A DNA stretch of 64,000 nt from Sarcomyxa edulis (taxonomy: Eukaryota; Basidiomycota; Agaricomycetes; Agaricales; Mycenaceae), in assembly GCA_009761415.1 (NCBI GenBank), contig QUOL01000009.1, positions 1,594,485-1,658,484 on the forward strand, in the 5' to 3' direction. Both the position numbers and the translations under genes were made by a program. Below, in pieces: positions 1 to 10,126 of this stretch (position 1 is the first letter of the stretch; the number at the start of each line of letters is the position of its first letter). Below the pieces are notes generated by a model. It was not told the origin of the DNA and ran no database searches. It saw only the letters and a program-made list of their open reading frames with translations.

Positions 1-540
1 CCCTAGAATCAAACGAAACGATAACGATGAGAATATTGTCAATTCCTGCTCGTTTCGTATGTGAACTAATGTAATCGTACCTTTTCTGAAGGCATCCATC
101 AAGAAAATTTCAATGTTGTCCTCCTCTCGCTTCTTCTGTGCCGCCCACGCAGCCGCGATCCGTTCTTGTTTAGCCCTGTCGATACGAGCCCATTTATCAT
201 CTATTGCTACCATCTTCACGATCTTCTGCATGAGGACGTCAAATGCTACGTCGTCGTCGTTGAAGAGAGTGGCGGGGGAAGGGGGAGGAGGACGGGGACG
301 GGGAGGCGGTATCGCGGTCCCTGTTTCGAAGAGCGCGGAGAGGATGCCTAGGACTTCTTTCTCTGGCTTGTCTGGATTCAAGGATTTGAATGGTGGGATG
401 TCGCGGAACATGCTCTGGGAGGAAGAGCAGGAGTCGATGGGAGGTAGTGAGGAAGATCCCTGATCGTCATTTTCATTGGTGGGGTAATATGGAGCTAGCC
501 AGTCGAGTGGCTGGACGGAAGGGCGGTTTGAACGATACAT
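1..540 (-). CDS. Unrecognised subtelomeric family protein, copy A (cut by window edge)
   Basis: Predicted exon 1 is complement(81..540), starting at the ATG at 538-540 and ending at a GT donor read from 79-80. The next exon begins at the window edge (1..2, after an intron ending TTCTAG). Exon 1 encodes 153 residues plus one base, exactly the length of exon 1 in the complete copy at 3201-4203, and the two are nearly identical. Both start MYR.NRPSVQPLD, and share NENDDQ, a proline-rich stretch (IPPPRPRPPPPSPATL) and a basic helix (DRAKQERIAAAWAAQKKREED). I see no signal peptide, membrane segment or known domain. The function is unknown. The conservation of length and frame suggests a real gene whose 3' part lies outside the window. 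Confidence 0.7.
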   Translation of the reverse strand, partial: MYRSNRPSVQPLDWLAPYYPTNENDDQGSSSLPPIDSCSSSQSMFRDIPPFKSLNPDKPEKEVLGILSALFETGTAIPPPRPRPPPPSPATLFNDDDVAFDVLMQKIVKMVAIDDKWARIDRAKQERIAAAWAAQKKREEDNIEIFLMDAFRKGTITLVHIRNEQELTIFSSLSFRLILG

Positions 541-1550
541 GTCTTTGATCAAATGGGTTGATGATTTGAACGAGTAAGGGGAAGATTGAGTACGAGGAAA
601 TCGAGTTGGGTTGGGAAGGTGGAAGTTGAGAGCAAGGTAGGAGTTCAGTCTGAGTGTGGCTTTTAAACCCGATGTCACGTTGCTCACTCCCTTTGTTCTC
701 CTCACGCGCTTCCTATTGGATATTTCGCGTCGGTCGAAACTCCGCTACCGCTTGGGCACCTCGTGTTTCCTATGCCACCGAACCTTTTTCTAGTCTTCTA
801 GGCTCATGATTGCGCTACTCGAGATGAAGGGTGGTGAAGGTCGTATCGCGCCTATTCATATCTTGCGTTCAACCCCCGAAGTTTCAATCGATTGGACCAC
901 CGTACTGCTTGCCTGCTCAACGTCGGCCGTTGCGATCTAATTCAGACGCTTTCTCTTTCGTTCCCTTTATCTGTGTCGTCTCAATACCTGACGCTCTTAG
1001 TGACACTATGCCTTCGTCCTTCTCTCATTCAACACGGTTGTTTTCCCTTCACTGGTTCTGTTCTTATCCGTTCATGTTCAAGGAACCTGGAACGCGTCTG
1101 CGTCCCGCGTGGACGCGATTTTGGCGTGCGTATGCACTGATCACTGCATATATCGATCATTGAGACGCGTTTGACGCGTCGTTTCGAACTTGGGAAGTCT
1201 TCTTGATAGTCGATTGCGTACTAAAGAAATTGACACGTGATTCGAACAAGAACCTTCGTGCCTGCACCGCCACTCCGACGCTGATGAGATATTATTACAG
1301 TAGGACTTCGACTTCTCTCGATTCGAGAAACTTGCCGTAGTGCTGACGGAGCGCAACTGTCTTTGAGGAGAATAGTCTTTCTCAGACGAGATACTGTCGC
1401 ACAAGGAGACATCGAAGATGGATTCGAAAGGACGACGGCTAGTAGAAGTTGAAATGTCGATCGTGTACTGCTCGACTTGCCTTTGAAGAATTCAGAGTCG
1501 TAGCCAATTACAGATATTGTTTGGGTTGGGGTACGGGACATATTCGACTC
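541..1550. repeat. Upstream repeat block A (first of three)
   Basis: No gene is supported here. The block is the 5' flank of copy A and recurs at about 4204-4900 and 5386-6060. Shared landmarks include the stretch at 655-800 with TATTGGATATTTCGCGTCG, the ATGAAGGGTGG segment near 822, and GACGCGTTTGACGCGTC at 1161-1177. The three copies are in the same orientation, so this is a tandem duplication with later divergence. It probably holds the promoter of the family gene. Short open frames in it are not conserved between copies and were not annotated. Confidence 0.65.
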
Positions 1551-1779
1551 AGTGTTTGATCCATATACCTATGCACCAAGGGCGGTCTTTCGTAGGCGTT
1601 GGTGTTGGTGTTCGTATTGTTACTCGTATTATTCGAGCTGCGATAGGTCGGACGAACGAACGATAGTGATTTGTTGCGGAAAAGTACGATTTGTATCGCA
1701 AGACCTTGAACTCATAAACCCGGAAACCAACCCCCCAAAGGTCTTGAGAAGTTTGTTCTCACCTCGACACCGACATTCA

Positions 1780-2410
1780 ACATCAAGGATGACTCACTCA
1801 CTACTCCTGAACCCAATCACAAGTTCACAGCCCGGAGCCCTTGACCGATATCGACAGACTCGAGCAGAACAAAGTCGTGACACCGATTGGAGAATCCAGG
1901 CCAGGGAGCACAGATCGCACCGTCGAGACGTGAATAACTTTGAATCGATAGCAGAGATACCGGATACTCAACGGTCAGAAGACAGTCTCATTCGTAGTCC
2001 CAACATCTTCTAAATTGATAACGATCACACCCCCACCGATAGGTATGGTAATTGGGACCTGCGATACTGTTTGGTGGGCTTGGGAGCGTGAGGTCTGTTA
2101 CGCTGCAGGAAGTTCCTAGATCTGGTTTGTCAGAGGAGACGCGAGAGATAGAAAGTAGGACGGAAGGTGAGGAGAATAGTAAATGGAAAAGTGAGCGGTT
2201 TGAAGGTTCAGATGTGGTTTTGTACGCTGGAGTGACAGAAATGTATGAACGGACGCATCAGTAATTCAGGTAATATAAATGAAAAAACAGACGTATCAGC
2301 CTCCAGCAGCCATGAAGAAAACAACACGTTTGCCGGACGTGATCAAGTCGCCTAGTGATGACCAGTCGGAACTTCTCAAGGGGATTTGGAGCGGGATCTC
2401 TACCAGATTC
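1780..2410 (-). pseudogene. Decayed PLC-like phosphodiesterase copy
   Basis: Minus-strand fragments match the intact gene at 6820-8770 in the same order. At about 2296-2400 the frame reads SSDWSSLGDLITSGKRVVFF, against SDWPTLGDLIDSGKRVIFF in the intact copy. At about 1990-2055 it reads IPIGGGVIVINLEDVGTTNE, against IPIGGGVIISDPEAAGTTNG. At about 1840-1890 it reads HDFVLLESVDIGQGLRA, against NFVLLDFVNIGQGLEA. The segments are in different frames, and I could not find the 5' half with the GAHDSF catalytic region. The 3' flank at 1590-1720 also resembles 6545-6690, so the duplication reached past the gene. It is a truncated, broken paralogue. Confidence 0.8.
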
Positions 2411-3200
2411 GTCAGAGCGGCCAGCGGAGATAGGGCCTTGTCAGAGATCTCATGCACGAGACGAGGAAAGCATGAAAAGGAGTAGAGAAGACGCATCGAA
2501 CGATGACAGGACTTCGATCAACTTACGGGAGGAATGACGAGATGCTGATAGCAAACTATATCGGAAATGAGCGGCAGGGAGGCCAGTGTACCGTCACTCC
2601 CTCAGAATCTGAGGAAAGCATTGCACACATGGGGAATTGGGTACAGTGACTCCCGTGATGTTTGGGAGGTGTTAAAAGGGCACATAAAGGAATGCAGGCA
2701 CTCACTGGATGCTATTTCCACAAGGATAGACACATCTACATGAATGTGAAGGAAGTTCCTAATGAGTAGAGTTGGTTAAAACACCAAGGGTCGACTAAAC
2801 GAACGACAGGTTATCTCGAAGATTATCATCCTTCAATATACGTAGAAATGAGGACACGAAGTTACTTCCCAACTCTCTAGCACGAATTCGTTGGCCTACT
2901 CGTCGAAGGGTCGCATGTGCAGGGAGGCCGATGGACAGAAGGACACGGAGGCCTGAGCGCAAGAAGGAAGCTCAAGAAGGCAAGGAAAAGATGGCGTGCT
3001 TATCTGATCGCTGTGACTCGGACTCAAACCTCTTCGTCGTTTTTCGTCCTCTTTACAGCTGTCCAGATTCTTGGATGAACTCGAGGGGAAGATCCACGGA
3101 AAAGCATCGTTGAATGTGAGTACATCTACTGTTACATCGGGGTATACAGAGATAGAGAGAGAGAAGGAAGAAAGAAGAAAAAACGGACGAGAGAGATCCT
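2411..3200. other. Intergenic, nothing recognised
   Basis: This lies between the PLC-like pseudogene and the stop codon of the 244-residue family gene. Short open frames are present on both strands, but none has a conserved counterpart in the neighbouring duplicated units. Purine-rich runs near 2930-3000 and 3150-3200 produce spurious charged frames. The latter is the 3' flank of the family gene and has a diverged copy at about 4995-5070. Confidence 0.5.
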
Positions 3201-4203
3201 TCACGATCTCGTGGCTCTCGCCTCTACAAAAGAATCAATGCATCAGCTGTGGTCTCCTCCTCTCAACAGAACACATCTACACTCACCATCTTTGAGCCTT
3301 TGTCCCTTTGACAATGGCTCTCTTGAGTAGGGATTGTAAAGTGTTTTGTTGTTTGAGGAGGATCCCTTTTTGGTCCTAACGGGACCTACACAGAACAAAA
3401 CGAAAATGTTCATGGTAAGTCCCAATATCGATAATTGTGTACTCACCAACGCCGAGTGCGCTTTCCAAGCTAGAGCTTCGCTCAGGAGGCGGGGGTGCGG
3501 GGTAGAAAGGTCTCTCTAGATAAGAACGAACGCGAAAAAGAATGTCAATGGTAAGCTCCAACATCATCGATCGTGTACTTACCCGTACCAAGCGCGCCTC
3601 GTAAGCTCGAATATTGCTTCGAGGGTGCTAAACCGGGTGGTGGACGTAGGCGGTGGAGAGACTCCCCTGTAATCAAACGAAACGAAACGATGAGAATATT
3701 GTCAATTCCTGCTCGTTTCGTAGGTGGACTAATATAATCGTACCTTTTCTGAAGGCATTCATCAAGAAAATTTCGATGTTGTCCTCCTCTCGCTTCTTCT
3801 GTGCCGCCCACGCAGCCGCGATCCGTTCTTGTTTAGCCCTGTCGATACGCGCCCATTTATCGTCTATCGCGACCATCTTGACGATCTTCTTCATGAGGAT
3901 GTCGAATGCAACGTCGTCGTCGTTATAGAGAGTGGCGGGGGAAGGGGGAGGAGGACGGGGAGGGGGAGGCGGTATCGCGGTCCCTGTCTCGAAGAGCGCG
4001 GTGAGGATGCCTAGGACCTCTTTCTCTGGCTTGTCTGGATTTAAGGATTTGAAGGGTGGGATGTTACGAAACATGCTGTTATGGGAGGAAGAGGACTCGA
4101 TGGGAGGTAACGAAGAGAATCTCTGATCGTCATTTTCATTGGTGGGGTAGTATGGAGCTAGTATGTCGAGTGGCTGGACGGAAGGGCGGTTAAGACGATA
4201 CAT
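3201..4203 (-). CDS. Unrecognised subtelomeric family protein, complete copy B (5 exons, 244 aa)
   Basis: Model: complement(join(3201..3223,3287..3385,3447..3515,3583..3666,3744..4203)), 735 nt, 244 residues. Every intron is 60-80 bp with GT...AG ends and all are phase 1. Residues 1-50 are low-complexity (MYRLNRPSVQPLD start), 77-91 are proline-rich, and about 115-145 form a charged Ala/Lys/Glu helix. Exons 2 and 3 are related (…SSLRGALGTG and …SSLESALGVG), and the introns after them are also alike, showing an internal exon duplication. The protein ends GEARATRS. I see no signal peptide or known domain. The ORF stays open upstream of the chosen ATG (to about 4437), but MYR is conserved in all three copies, which decides the start. 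Function unknown; support comes from conserved splicing and frame across copies. Confidence 0.72.
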
Positions 4204-5070
4204 TTCTTTGGTTGAATTGGGTGATGATTTGACTGAGTAGGGGAAGATTGAGTGGGATGGAAATCGAGTCGAGTTGGGAAGGAGGAAGTTGAGAGCAAGG
4301 TAAGAGTTTGGTTTGGTGGCTTTTAAATCCACTGTCACGTTGCTCACTCCCTTTGTTCTCCTCACGCGCTTCCTATTGGATATTTCGCGTCGAAACTCCG
4401 CTACCGCTTGGGCACCTCGTGTTCGTGTTTCTCCCATGCCACTGAACCCTTTTCTCTAGTTTTCTATGTGCGTGATTGCGCTATCGCAATGAAGGGTGGA
4501 AGGTCGTATCGCACCCATCGATTGTATTTCGCCGACGTTATCGGTGGCACCATGGTTCCGATCGCGGTTCGTCCTTCTCTGCTTCAACCAGTTTGCTTTC
4601 CCTTCGCTTGTTCTCATGTTCAAGACACTCAAGACGCGTCTCCTTTACGCGTGGATGCGATTTTGGCGTGTTGTTTCATTCTTATGCATAAGTCACTGCA
4701 CATATCGGTTATTGGGACGCGTTTGACGCGTCGTTTTAGAGATCGTGGGTCCTGGGATGACTTCTTGATGGCTGGTTGCATGCTAAAGAGGAGATGGAGT
4801 TGCAATTCAAACAAGGACATTCGTGCGTGCACTGCCGCTCCGGCGCTTCTCATTCCTCATTCAGTTGGACGAGGATATGACTGCGACGTCTCTTGATCCG
4901 AGAAAATCGCTGTAGTGCTGACAGAGCGCGACATCCCCTCAACCCGATTTCTTTTCCTTCAGTTATCCTTATTCTCGTCCGTTCCTATGTCCAAGACTGT
5001 TACATCGGGGTTTACAGGGATTGAGAGAACGAGAAGGAAGAAAGAAAGACAGGCAGACGGGATATTTCCT
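4204..5070. repeat. Upstream repeat block B
   Basis: This is the second copy of the block seen at 541-1550: the TATTGGATATTTCGCGTCG stretch near 4374, ATGAAGGGTGG near 4489 and GACGCGTTTGACGCGTC near 4718. It is the 5' flank of copy B and runs into the 3' end of the mini-copy C. A TTTTAAA element near 4321 (TTTAAAA on the minus strand), about 120 bp upstream of the copy B start codon, may act as a TATA-like box. No conserved coding frame was found in it. Confidence 0.6.
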
Positions 5071-5385
5071 TCAAGTCCTCAGGGCTCTCGCCTCTACAAA
5101 AAGAATCAATGAATCAGCCGTGGTCTCCTCCTCTTGACAGAACACATCTACACTCACCATCTTTGAGCTGTTGTCTCTTCGACGATGGATCTCTTAAGTA
5201 GGGGTTAGATTTGGTTCTGGTAGAGGAGGATTCCTTTTCGGTTCTAATGGGACCTACATGAAACGAAGGTAAAATTGGTCACGGTGTATTCCAATATTTA
5301 TGTTCGTGTACTCACCAGCGCCAGGTGCGCCTTGTGGAGCTAGCGAGTCCAGTGGCTGGACGGAAGGGTGATCTGGACGATACAT
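5071..5385 (-). CDS. Mini-copy C of the unrecognised family (3 exons, 62 aa)
   Basis: Model: complement(join(5071..5093,5158..5253,5316..5385)), 189 nt, 62 residues. It starts with the conserved MYR and continues HPSVQPLDSLAP, then jumps straight to the end of the repeated exon (GAPGAG). Most of exon 1, the proline-rich region and the helix are missing. The remaining splice sites match copy B (GTGAGTAC donor, GTGAGTGTAG donor), both introns are phase 1, and the last exon reads EARALRT then stop, against EARATRS in copy B. The frame is intact despite the large internal deletion. It could be a functional short protein or a recent, still-open remnant. The upstream flank is a third copy of the repeat block. 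Confidence 0.55.
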
Positions 5386-6819
5386 TTATTTGCTTGAATT
5401 GGCAGGATGAGTTGAGTGAGTATGGGAAGATTGAGTGGGACGAGCGAGTACGAGAAACGAAAATTGAGTTGGGAAGAAGTTGAAAGCAAGGTAAGAGTTT
5501 GTTTTGAGTGTGGCTCTTGAACCCACTGTCACGTTGGTCACTCCCTTTGTTCTGTTCGCTCGCCTCCTATTGGATATTTCGCGTCGGTCAAAACTCCGCT
5601 ACCGTTTTGGCATCTCGTGTTTCCTATGCCACCGAGCCTTTGACTATCCTTCTATGCACGTCATTACGCTACTCGTGATGAAGGGTGGTGAAGATCGTAT
5701 CTCACTCATCGAGTGTATATCGCCGACGTCATCATTCCTGAACTGTACCTACCACCGTCTAACTGCCTCATCACGAGGACACACCTTGGTCAAGAGTTTC
5801 GATTATAATTCTGGTCCGTTCTTCTCTCCCTCATCTCAGTTACTTCTAGTCAGTTGCGTCCGTTCCTATGTTCAGGACGCTCGAAACGCGTCTCCGTTAC
5901 GCGTGGAATGCTTCATCGACGCGATTTTGTCGCGTCATTCCACTCCTATGCACTAGTCACTGCATAAACTAATTATCAGTACGCGTTTGACGCGTCTGTT
6001 TGAAGATCTTGGGATGTTGCATATCAGACAAGAGATGGACACGTGATTCGAACGAGGGCGCGTGCACAGCCGCTCCAGCGCTTATCGGTCAACCAATCGA
6101 TTCAAGAAAACCCACGGAGTCCTGATGGATCTCGACTCTTCTCTTGTTCGCTCGTTCTTTGTTCTTTGACTGAACAGGTCCTTTCTTGTTCCAGCAGGGA
6201 TAGTCTCTATGGGTGGGTGCTCAATCTTTCCACTTGGGATGCTGATGTAGTTTTGGAAATCGTTCGTCGATAACGCATATTTCATGCGCGTACATAAAAT
6301 CCTCTACCTCTAAAATGTATACTAACAGCTCGATTTCATAGATCTCACGTCGTTTCCGAGCGCTCGCAGACGTTGCATTCACATCATACATCGAAGAATT
6401 GACTCAATTAATACATATGTGTAATTCTTTCTACCTGTACAGCAGGACATGTGAGTATCCCCGGCTCCTCACACTTCAAACCTCAATTGACTATTTAGAG
6501 CATAATCAGACCCCCGACTGCCAGCGCCAGAAAGATCGTGCCACTCGAGGTCGTGTCTACAGCCCCGTTGGCAGTGGTGTTGTTACTCGTACTGGTTGTA
6601 TTCGAGCTGTAGTGAATTTAGGGGACGATAAATGATATGATACGAATAATTTGAAACGATTTGTATCCCAAGATTCTGAATCCAGACCCGAAGGTATTCC
6701 TTTGCCTCCCCCAACATCAAATCGCAAGATTGACAGGTTACTCCAAATTCCGCCTTCAAACCCACCCAAAACACACCAATAACCAACCGAACAGCATCAT
6801 GACAGTGACGACTGAATAC
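5386..6819. repeat. Upstream repeat block C and 3' flank of the PLC-like gene
   Basis: Positions 5510-6060 are the third copy of the upstream block (TATTGGATATTTCGCGTCG near 5571, ATGAAGGGTGG near 5679, ACGCGTTTGACGCGTC near 5981). About 6545-6690 resembles 1590-1720, the flank of the decayed PLC-like copy, and marks the other edge of the duplicated segment. I see no coding region between these. Confidence 0.55.
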
Positions 6820-8770
6820 TCACTCGGCACTGAACCCATTCATCAAGTCTACAGCCTCGAGCCCTTGCCCGATGTTGACAAAGTCGAGTAGCACGAAGTT
6901 GGGGTAGTGGTTTGAGGCGAGGGGTGCGCAGCCGTTTGCGTTTGCTAAGATTCTGTGGGGTGTTAAAATGGGGGAACGGGAGATGAGAAGAGCGATAAGA
7001 AGATACGCGAGAGAAGATACGCGAGAAGAGAGACAGGAGAACAGAAGGAAACCCAAGGAACTCACGAAGTCACCCCATTTGTAGTCCCCGCAGCCTCAGG
7101 ATCACTAATGATCACACCTCCTCCAATGGGTATGATATTAATATTAAGGGAGTGGTTGATCATGTACATGTGATCTGCGGTGGAGAGGGGACCGGCGATA
7201 CGGTCGACTGAGCATGGGAATGAGGCGTTTGTGACGCTGAAGGGGGTTTCCCAGACCTGCCAGTGTGTTGAAAATGAAGGAAACGGGAAGGAAAGAGAGG
7301 TTAGATATGTGTATAGGGTAGGTGGGTAGGTAGGGTTAGGTAGATACGCACCATCTCAAACTCCGGCAATATATAATCCACGACAGACGGATCAGCCCCA
7401 GCATCCATGAAGAAGATGACGCGTTTTCCGGAGTCGATGAGGTCGCCTAGGGTTGGCCAGTCGGAGCGGGTCATGGGGAGGTGGGGTGGGATGTACATTA
7501 GAGGTGTCATGCCTGTTGGTTGCCGGTGCCAGTGTCAAAGTCAGATCGGTCCAATCAAATCAGTCAAATAGGATGGAAAGGAGTGAGGTGGGTAAAGCTG
7601 GAAGACGCGACTCGGAACTGAAATGAAATCAGGGACTATTAACGCACCAGACGCATCAAAAGCAGGCCCCCACTGCCCCGTCAGCGAAAGACCATCCGGG
7701 TTCGTGAAGATGAGTGTGAGAACCTCGTTTGGGTTGGCGTCGAGGAAGGTTTTGACGGTGGTGAGGTAGGCTTGGACTGTGCCGCCATCGAATAGGAGCT
7801 GCGTGTGTGTGAGGGTGTGTGTGTGAGGTGTGGGGTTGGGATGAAATTGGGGTGTTGGATGGGATGGGATTGGGATACGGATACGATGGGTTGTGAATAT
7901 GATGGAATGGAATGGGTGGATAAGAATTGGGTAAGGTCAGGTTGTGTGATGGTGTAAAGGATTACTTACACAACCTAGGGGAGAGATGTCAGCGGATTAC
8001 TTACAACAATGATGATAAGAGACGCACTGGTATGGCAGAAATGCAATACTCCGTTGTTGCTGTATCATGAGTATCATAAGTATCATACAATTGTTAGAAC
8101 GGCTCAGTGAGATTACAACGACGTGAAGTAGAACTGGAAGGAAACCCGAATGCAGACTGAAACTGAAATGAACCGAGAACCAGAACGCAAACAGAAACAG
8201 AAAAGGAACAGAAACGAAAGAAGGAACGAAAACGCACTCATGAGCCTGAGCCTGCAACAACCTGACTCCCAACGCTAATTGGTCCGCGAGGCTTACGCGT
8301 TGATCGCTGGCCACTGTATAGTAATAGTAAGTTATATCCCCATGACATTCAGTAATAACATCATATACGCGCAGAGGGACGAGAGGATACGAGGAGGATA
8401 AGGAAAGGGAAGGGAACGAGAAGGGTAAGGAAGGCGGGAGGAGACGAGTTTCGGAGAGGGGAAGGAAGGGAAGACATCGCATACGCACAATCAAGAGGAT
8501 CCGAATCAGCAGTAAACGAATCATGCGCGCCTAGAAATGTGACGTTCCCGTAGGGTCTGTCGCAGAGCGCGGCTTGGCCGTTGCAGATTGTGGCTCTGCC
8601 ATTCCCAATGTCTAGTCAGTGGATCTTCACAGGAGGATATATAGATGAAGTGGTATTGGGATTACACACCTCTTATTGGGTATGGGTAACGACGCGCTAG
8701 AGACTGGACTCGGTCTTGAGATAGAGAGGATGATGGAGAGTAGAACTATTGTTTGGTGTAGAGCCTTCAT
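6820..8770 (-). CDS. Secreted PLC-like phosphodiesterase (9 exons, 318 aa)
   Basis: Model: complement(join(6820..6952,7066..7256,7352..7512,7648..7798,7970..7974,8028..8059,8238..8313,8489..8595,8670..8770)), 957 nt, 318 residues, in phase at all eight junctions. Residues 1-25 look like a signal peptide (MKALHQTIVLLSIILS), followed by a KR site at 33-34. The mature start ATICNGQAALC, GAHDSF (His58) and VLHFCHTSC (His104) fit the fungal PLC-like phosphodiesterase family, a TIM-barrel group related to the PI-PLC X domain; the two histidines sit where the catalytic pair is expected. The C-terminal part has SGKRVIFFMDAGAD, IPIGGGVIISDP and NFVLLDFVNIG. Exon 5 is only 5 bp (supplies Ser-Cys of HTSC). 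The likely substrate is a phosphodiester outside the cell; the true substrate of this family is not settled. Confidence 0.92.
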
Positions 8771-8884
8771 CGCGCAGGAAGGGAGGGAAGGGAAGGGGCA
8801 GGAAGGGAAGAGGCGAAGGGAAGAGGGAATGCTGGGACTCGAAGAGCGTCAAGGAAGGAGGCGCGAAATGGAAACCGAAAGACG

Positions 8885-8895
8885 TGTATATATAG
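8885..8895 (-). promoter_or_regulatory. TATA-like box of the PLC-like gene
   Basis: The minus strand reads CTATATATACACG here, about 115-125 bp upstream of the start codon at 8768-8770, a reasonable position for a fungal TATA element. Confidence 0.45.
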
Positions 8896-9689
8896 CAGGG
8901 AGCGCGAAGGCTTCCCACGTGCACGTTGTTCAGCTTTCAGGAATTCGAAGCTATGTATACATTTCGCTAAGGATATTTAGCGTGGTTTTTTGGACATGGG
9001 GATGCAATCAAAATCAACAGGAAGTTGGGACCACATGCACCGTACGTCGTTCGATGGATACGAGTGGATGTGAAAGTGTGTGATCAGCGCTATTCGGTAC
9101 GCGTACACGAGATGAGAGAGAGAGATTGCCATAGAGGGATCCTTTCTGGCATGCGTGATGTTGATGCTGATCGAACTTGGTTTTGAAGAAGTCGACCCCA
9201 TATGCATGTGGGTGAGTGAAGAGAGATACATTATTAGATGGATGGAGATGCGATGGACTTGAACGTGCGTGCAATGTCCGACCTGCTGAGAGCCTTTACA
9301 AGACGAGCGACTCGGAGGCCTGGAAGAACTTCAGCAAGCGAACGGGAAAGAGCGTCTAAGTACTTCAGTTACACCCGACGAGACCAGGGGTACGTGTATT
9401 GTCGTTGCAGGTTGAACCTGGCACGTACATTGCTCTGGTGGATCCAGAAAGAGTACAGTGTAGCGTTGGTGTAGCGAATGCATGGCATGACATGGCAGCG
9501 GCGTCGCAGACATGTGAAATGTGCAGCATCATATGCATACGCCAGTCCACAGTGACACAGATGAAGATACGAGAGACGGACATGCATGCGTCGGCGCTTA
9601 CGAGATAATTCATAAACCCATGCATCTTGTCCACGTCCGCGTCCGTGTCCGTGTCCAAGCCCCTTCCCGATGTCGAACTCGATTAGAGG
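8896..9689. other. Intergenic, nothing recognised
   Basis: This lies between the PLC-like promoter and the BTB remnant. Several open frames exist on both strands, but I see no domain or duplicated counterpart. A short run of CGTGTC/CGTCCG repeats lies at about 9634-9656. Confidence 0.4.
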
Positions 9690-9772
9690 TAGAATGGCTG
9701 TCGACCAGTGGAGTTAGACGTGCAGCTGAGGAGCTTGATATGGCAGAGTCGGACGAGGCGGAGGCTTGTTAG
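9690..9772 (+). pseudogene. C-terminal remnant of a BTB-type gene
   Basis: The frame ends EELDMAESDEAEAC then stop. The intact gene at 50107-51105 has RKLDMAEWDEAEACWNARC near its end. Only the last part is recognisable; no BTB fold remains upstream. Another copy of the same stretch lies at about 39175-39290 on the minus strand. In all three places an F-box-type frame lies convergently on the other side, so this looks like the edge of a duplicated BTB/F-box block. Confidence 0.6.
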
Positions 9773-10126
9773 ATAGATGCGTAGAAGAGTGCTCTCAGAT
9801 ATGAATTGATCAGCTGGTGGCAGATTCTTTCAACTTGTCACCGGACGTCGACCTCAATCGTTGACAGTAGCCAGACAGGAACGTGTGGAGATACTCAATT
9901 TCACGTTGGTTAACCTCATTATCAAGATAGACTGCAAAGTGAACGACCATCTAGCAATCCAGAGAGTCCATGTCGATATGAGTATCAAGCCACACGAAAT
10001 GAACCATAAAATCATGAAGTGTTTGATTTGAGGTAGAAGGAAAGGCGTGATAATACAGATAAGAATGAGACGTCGTCGTGACGAGATGTACTTATGGAGT
10101 TGATACATCACCAAAGAACAAGAAAA

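Noticed and set aside
3673..4437. Uninterrupted 254-codon minus frame as the gene model of copy B
   Set aside because: It begins upstream of the conserved MYR start and reads through an intron; the spliced 244-residue model agrees with mini-copy C.
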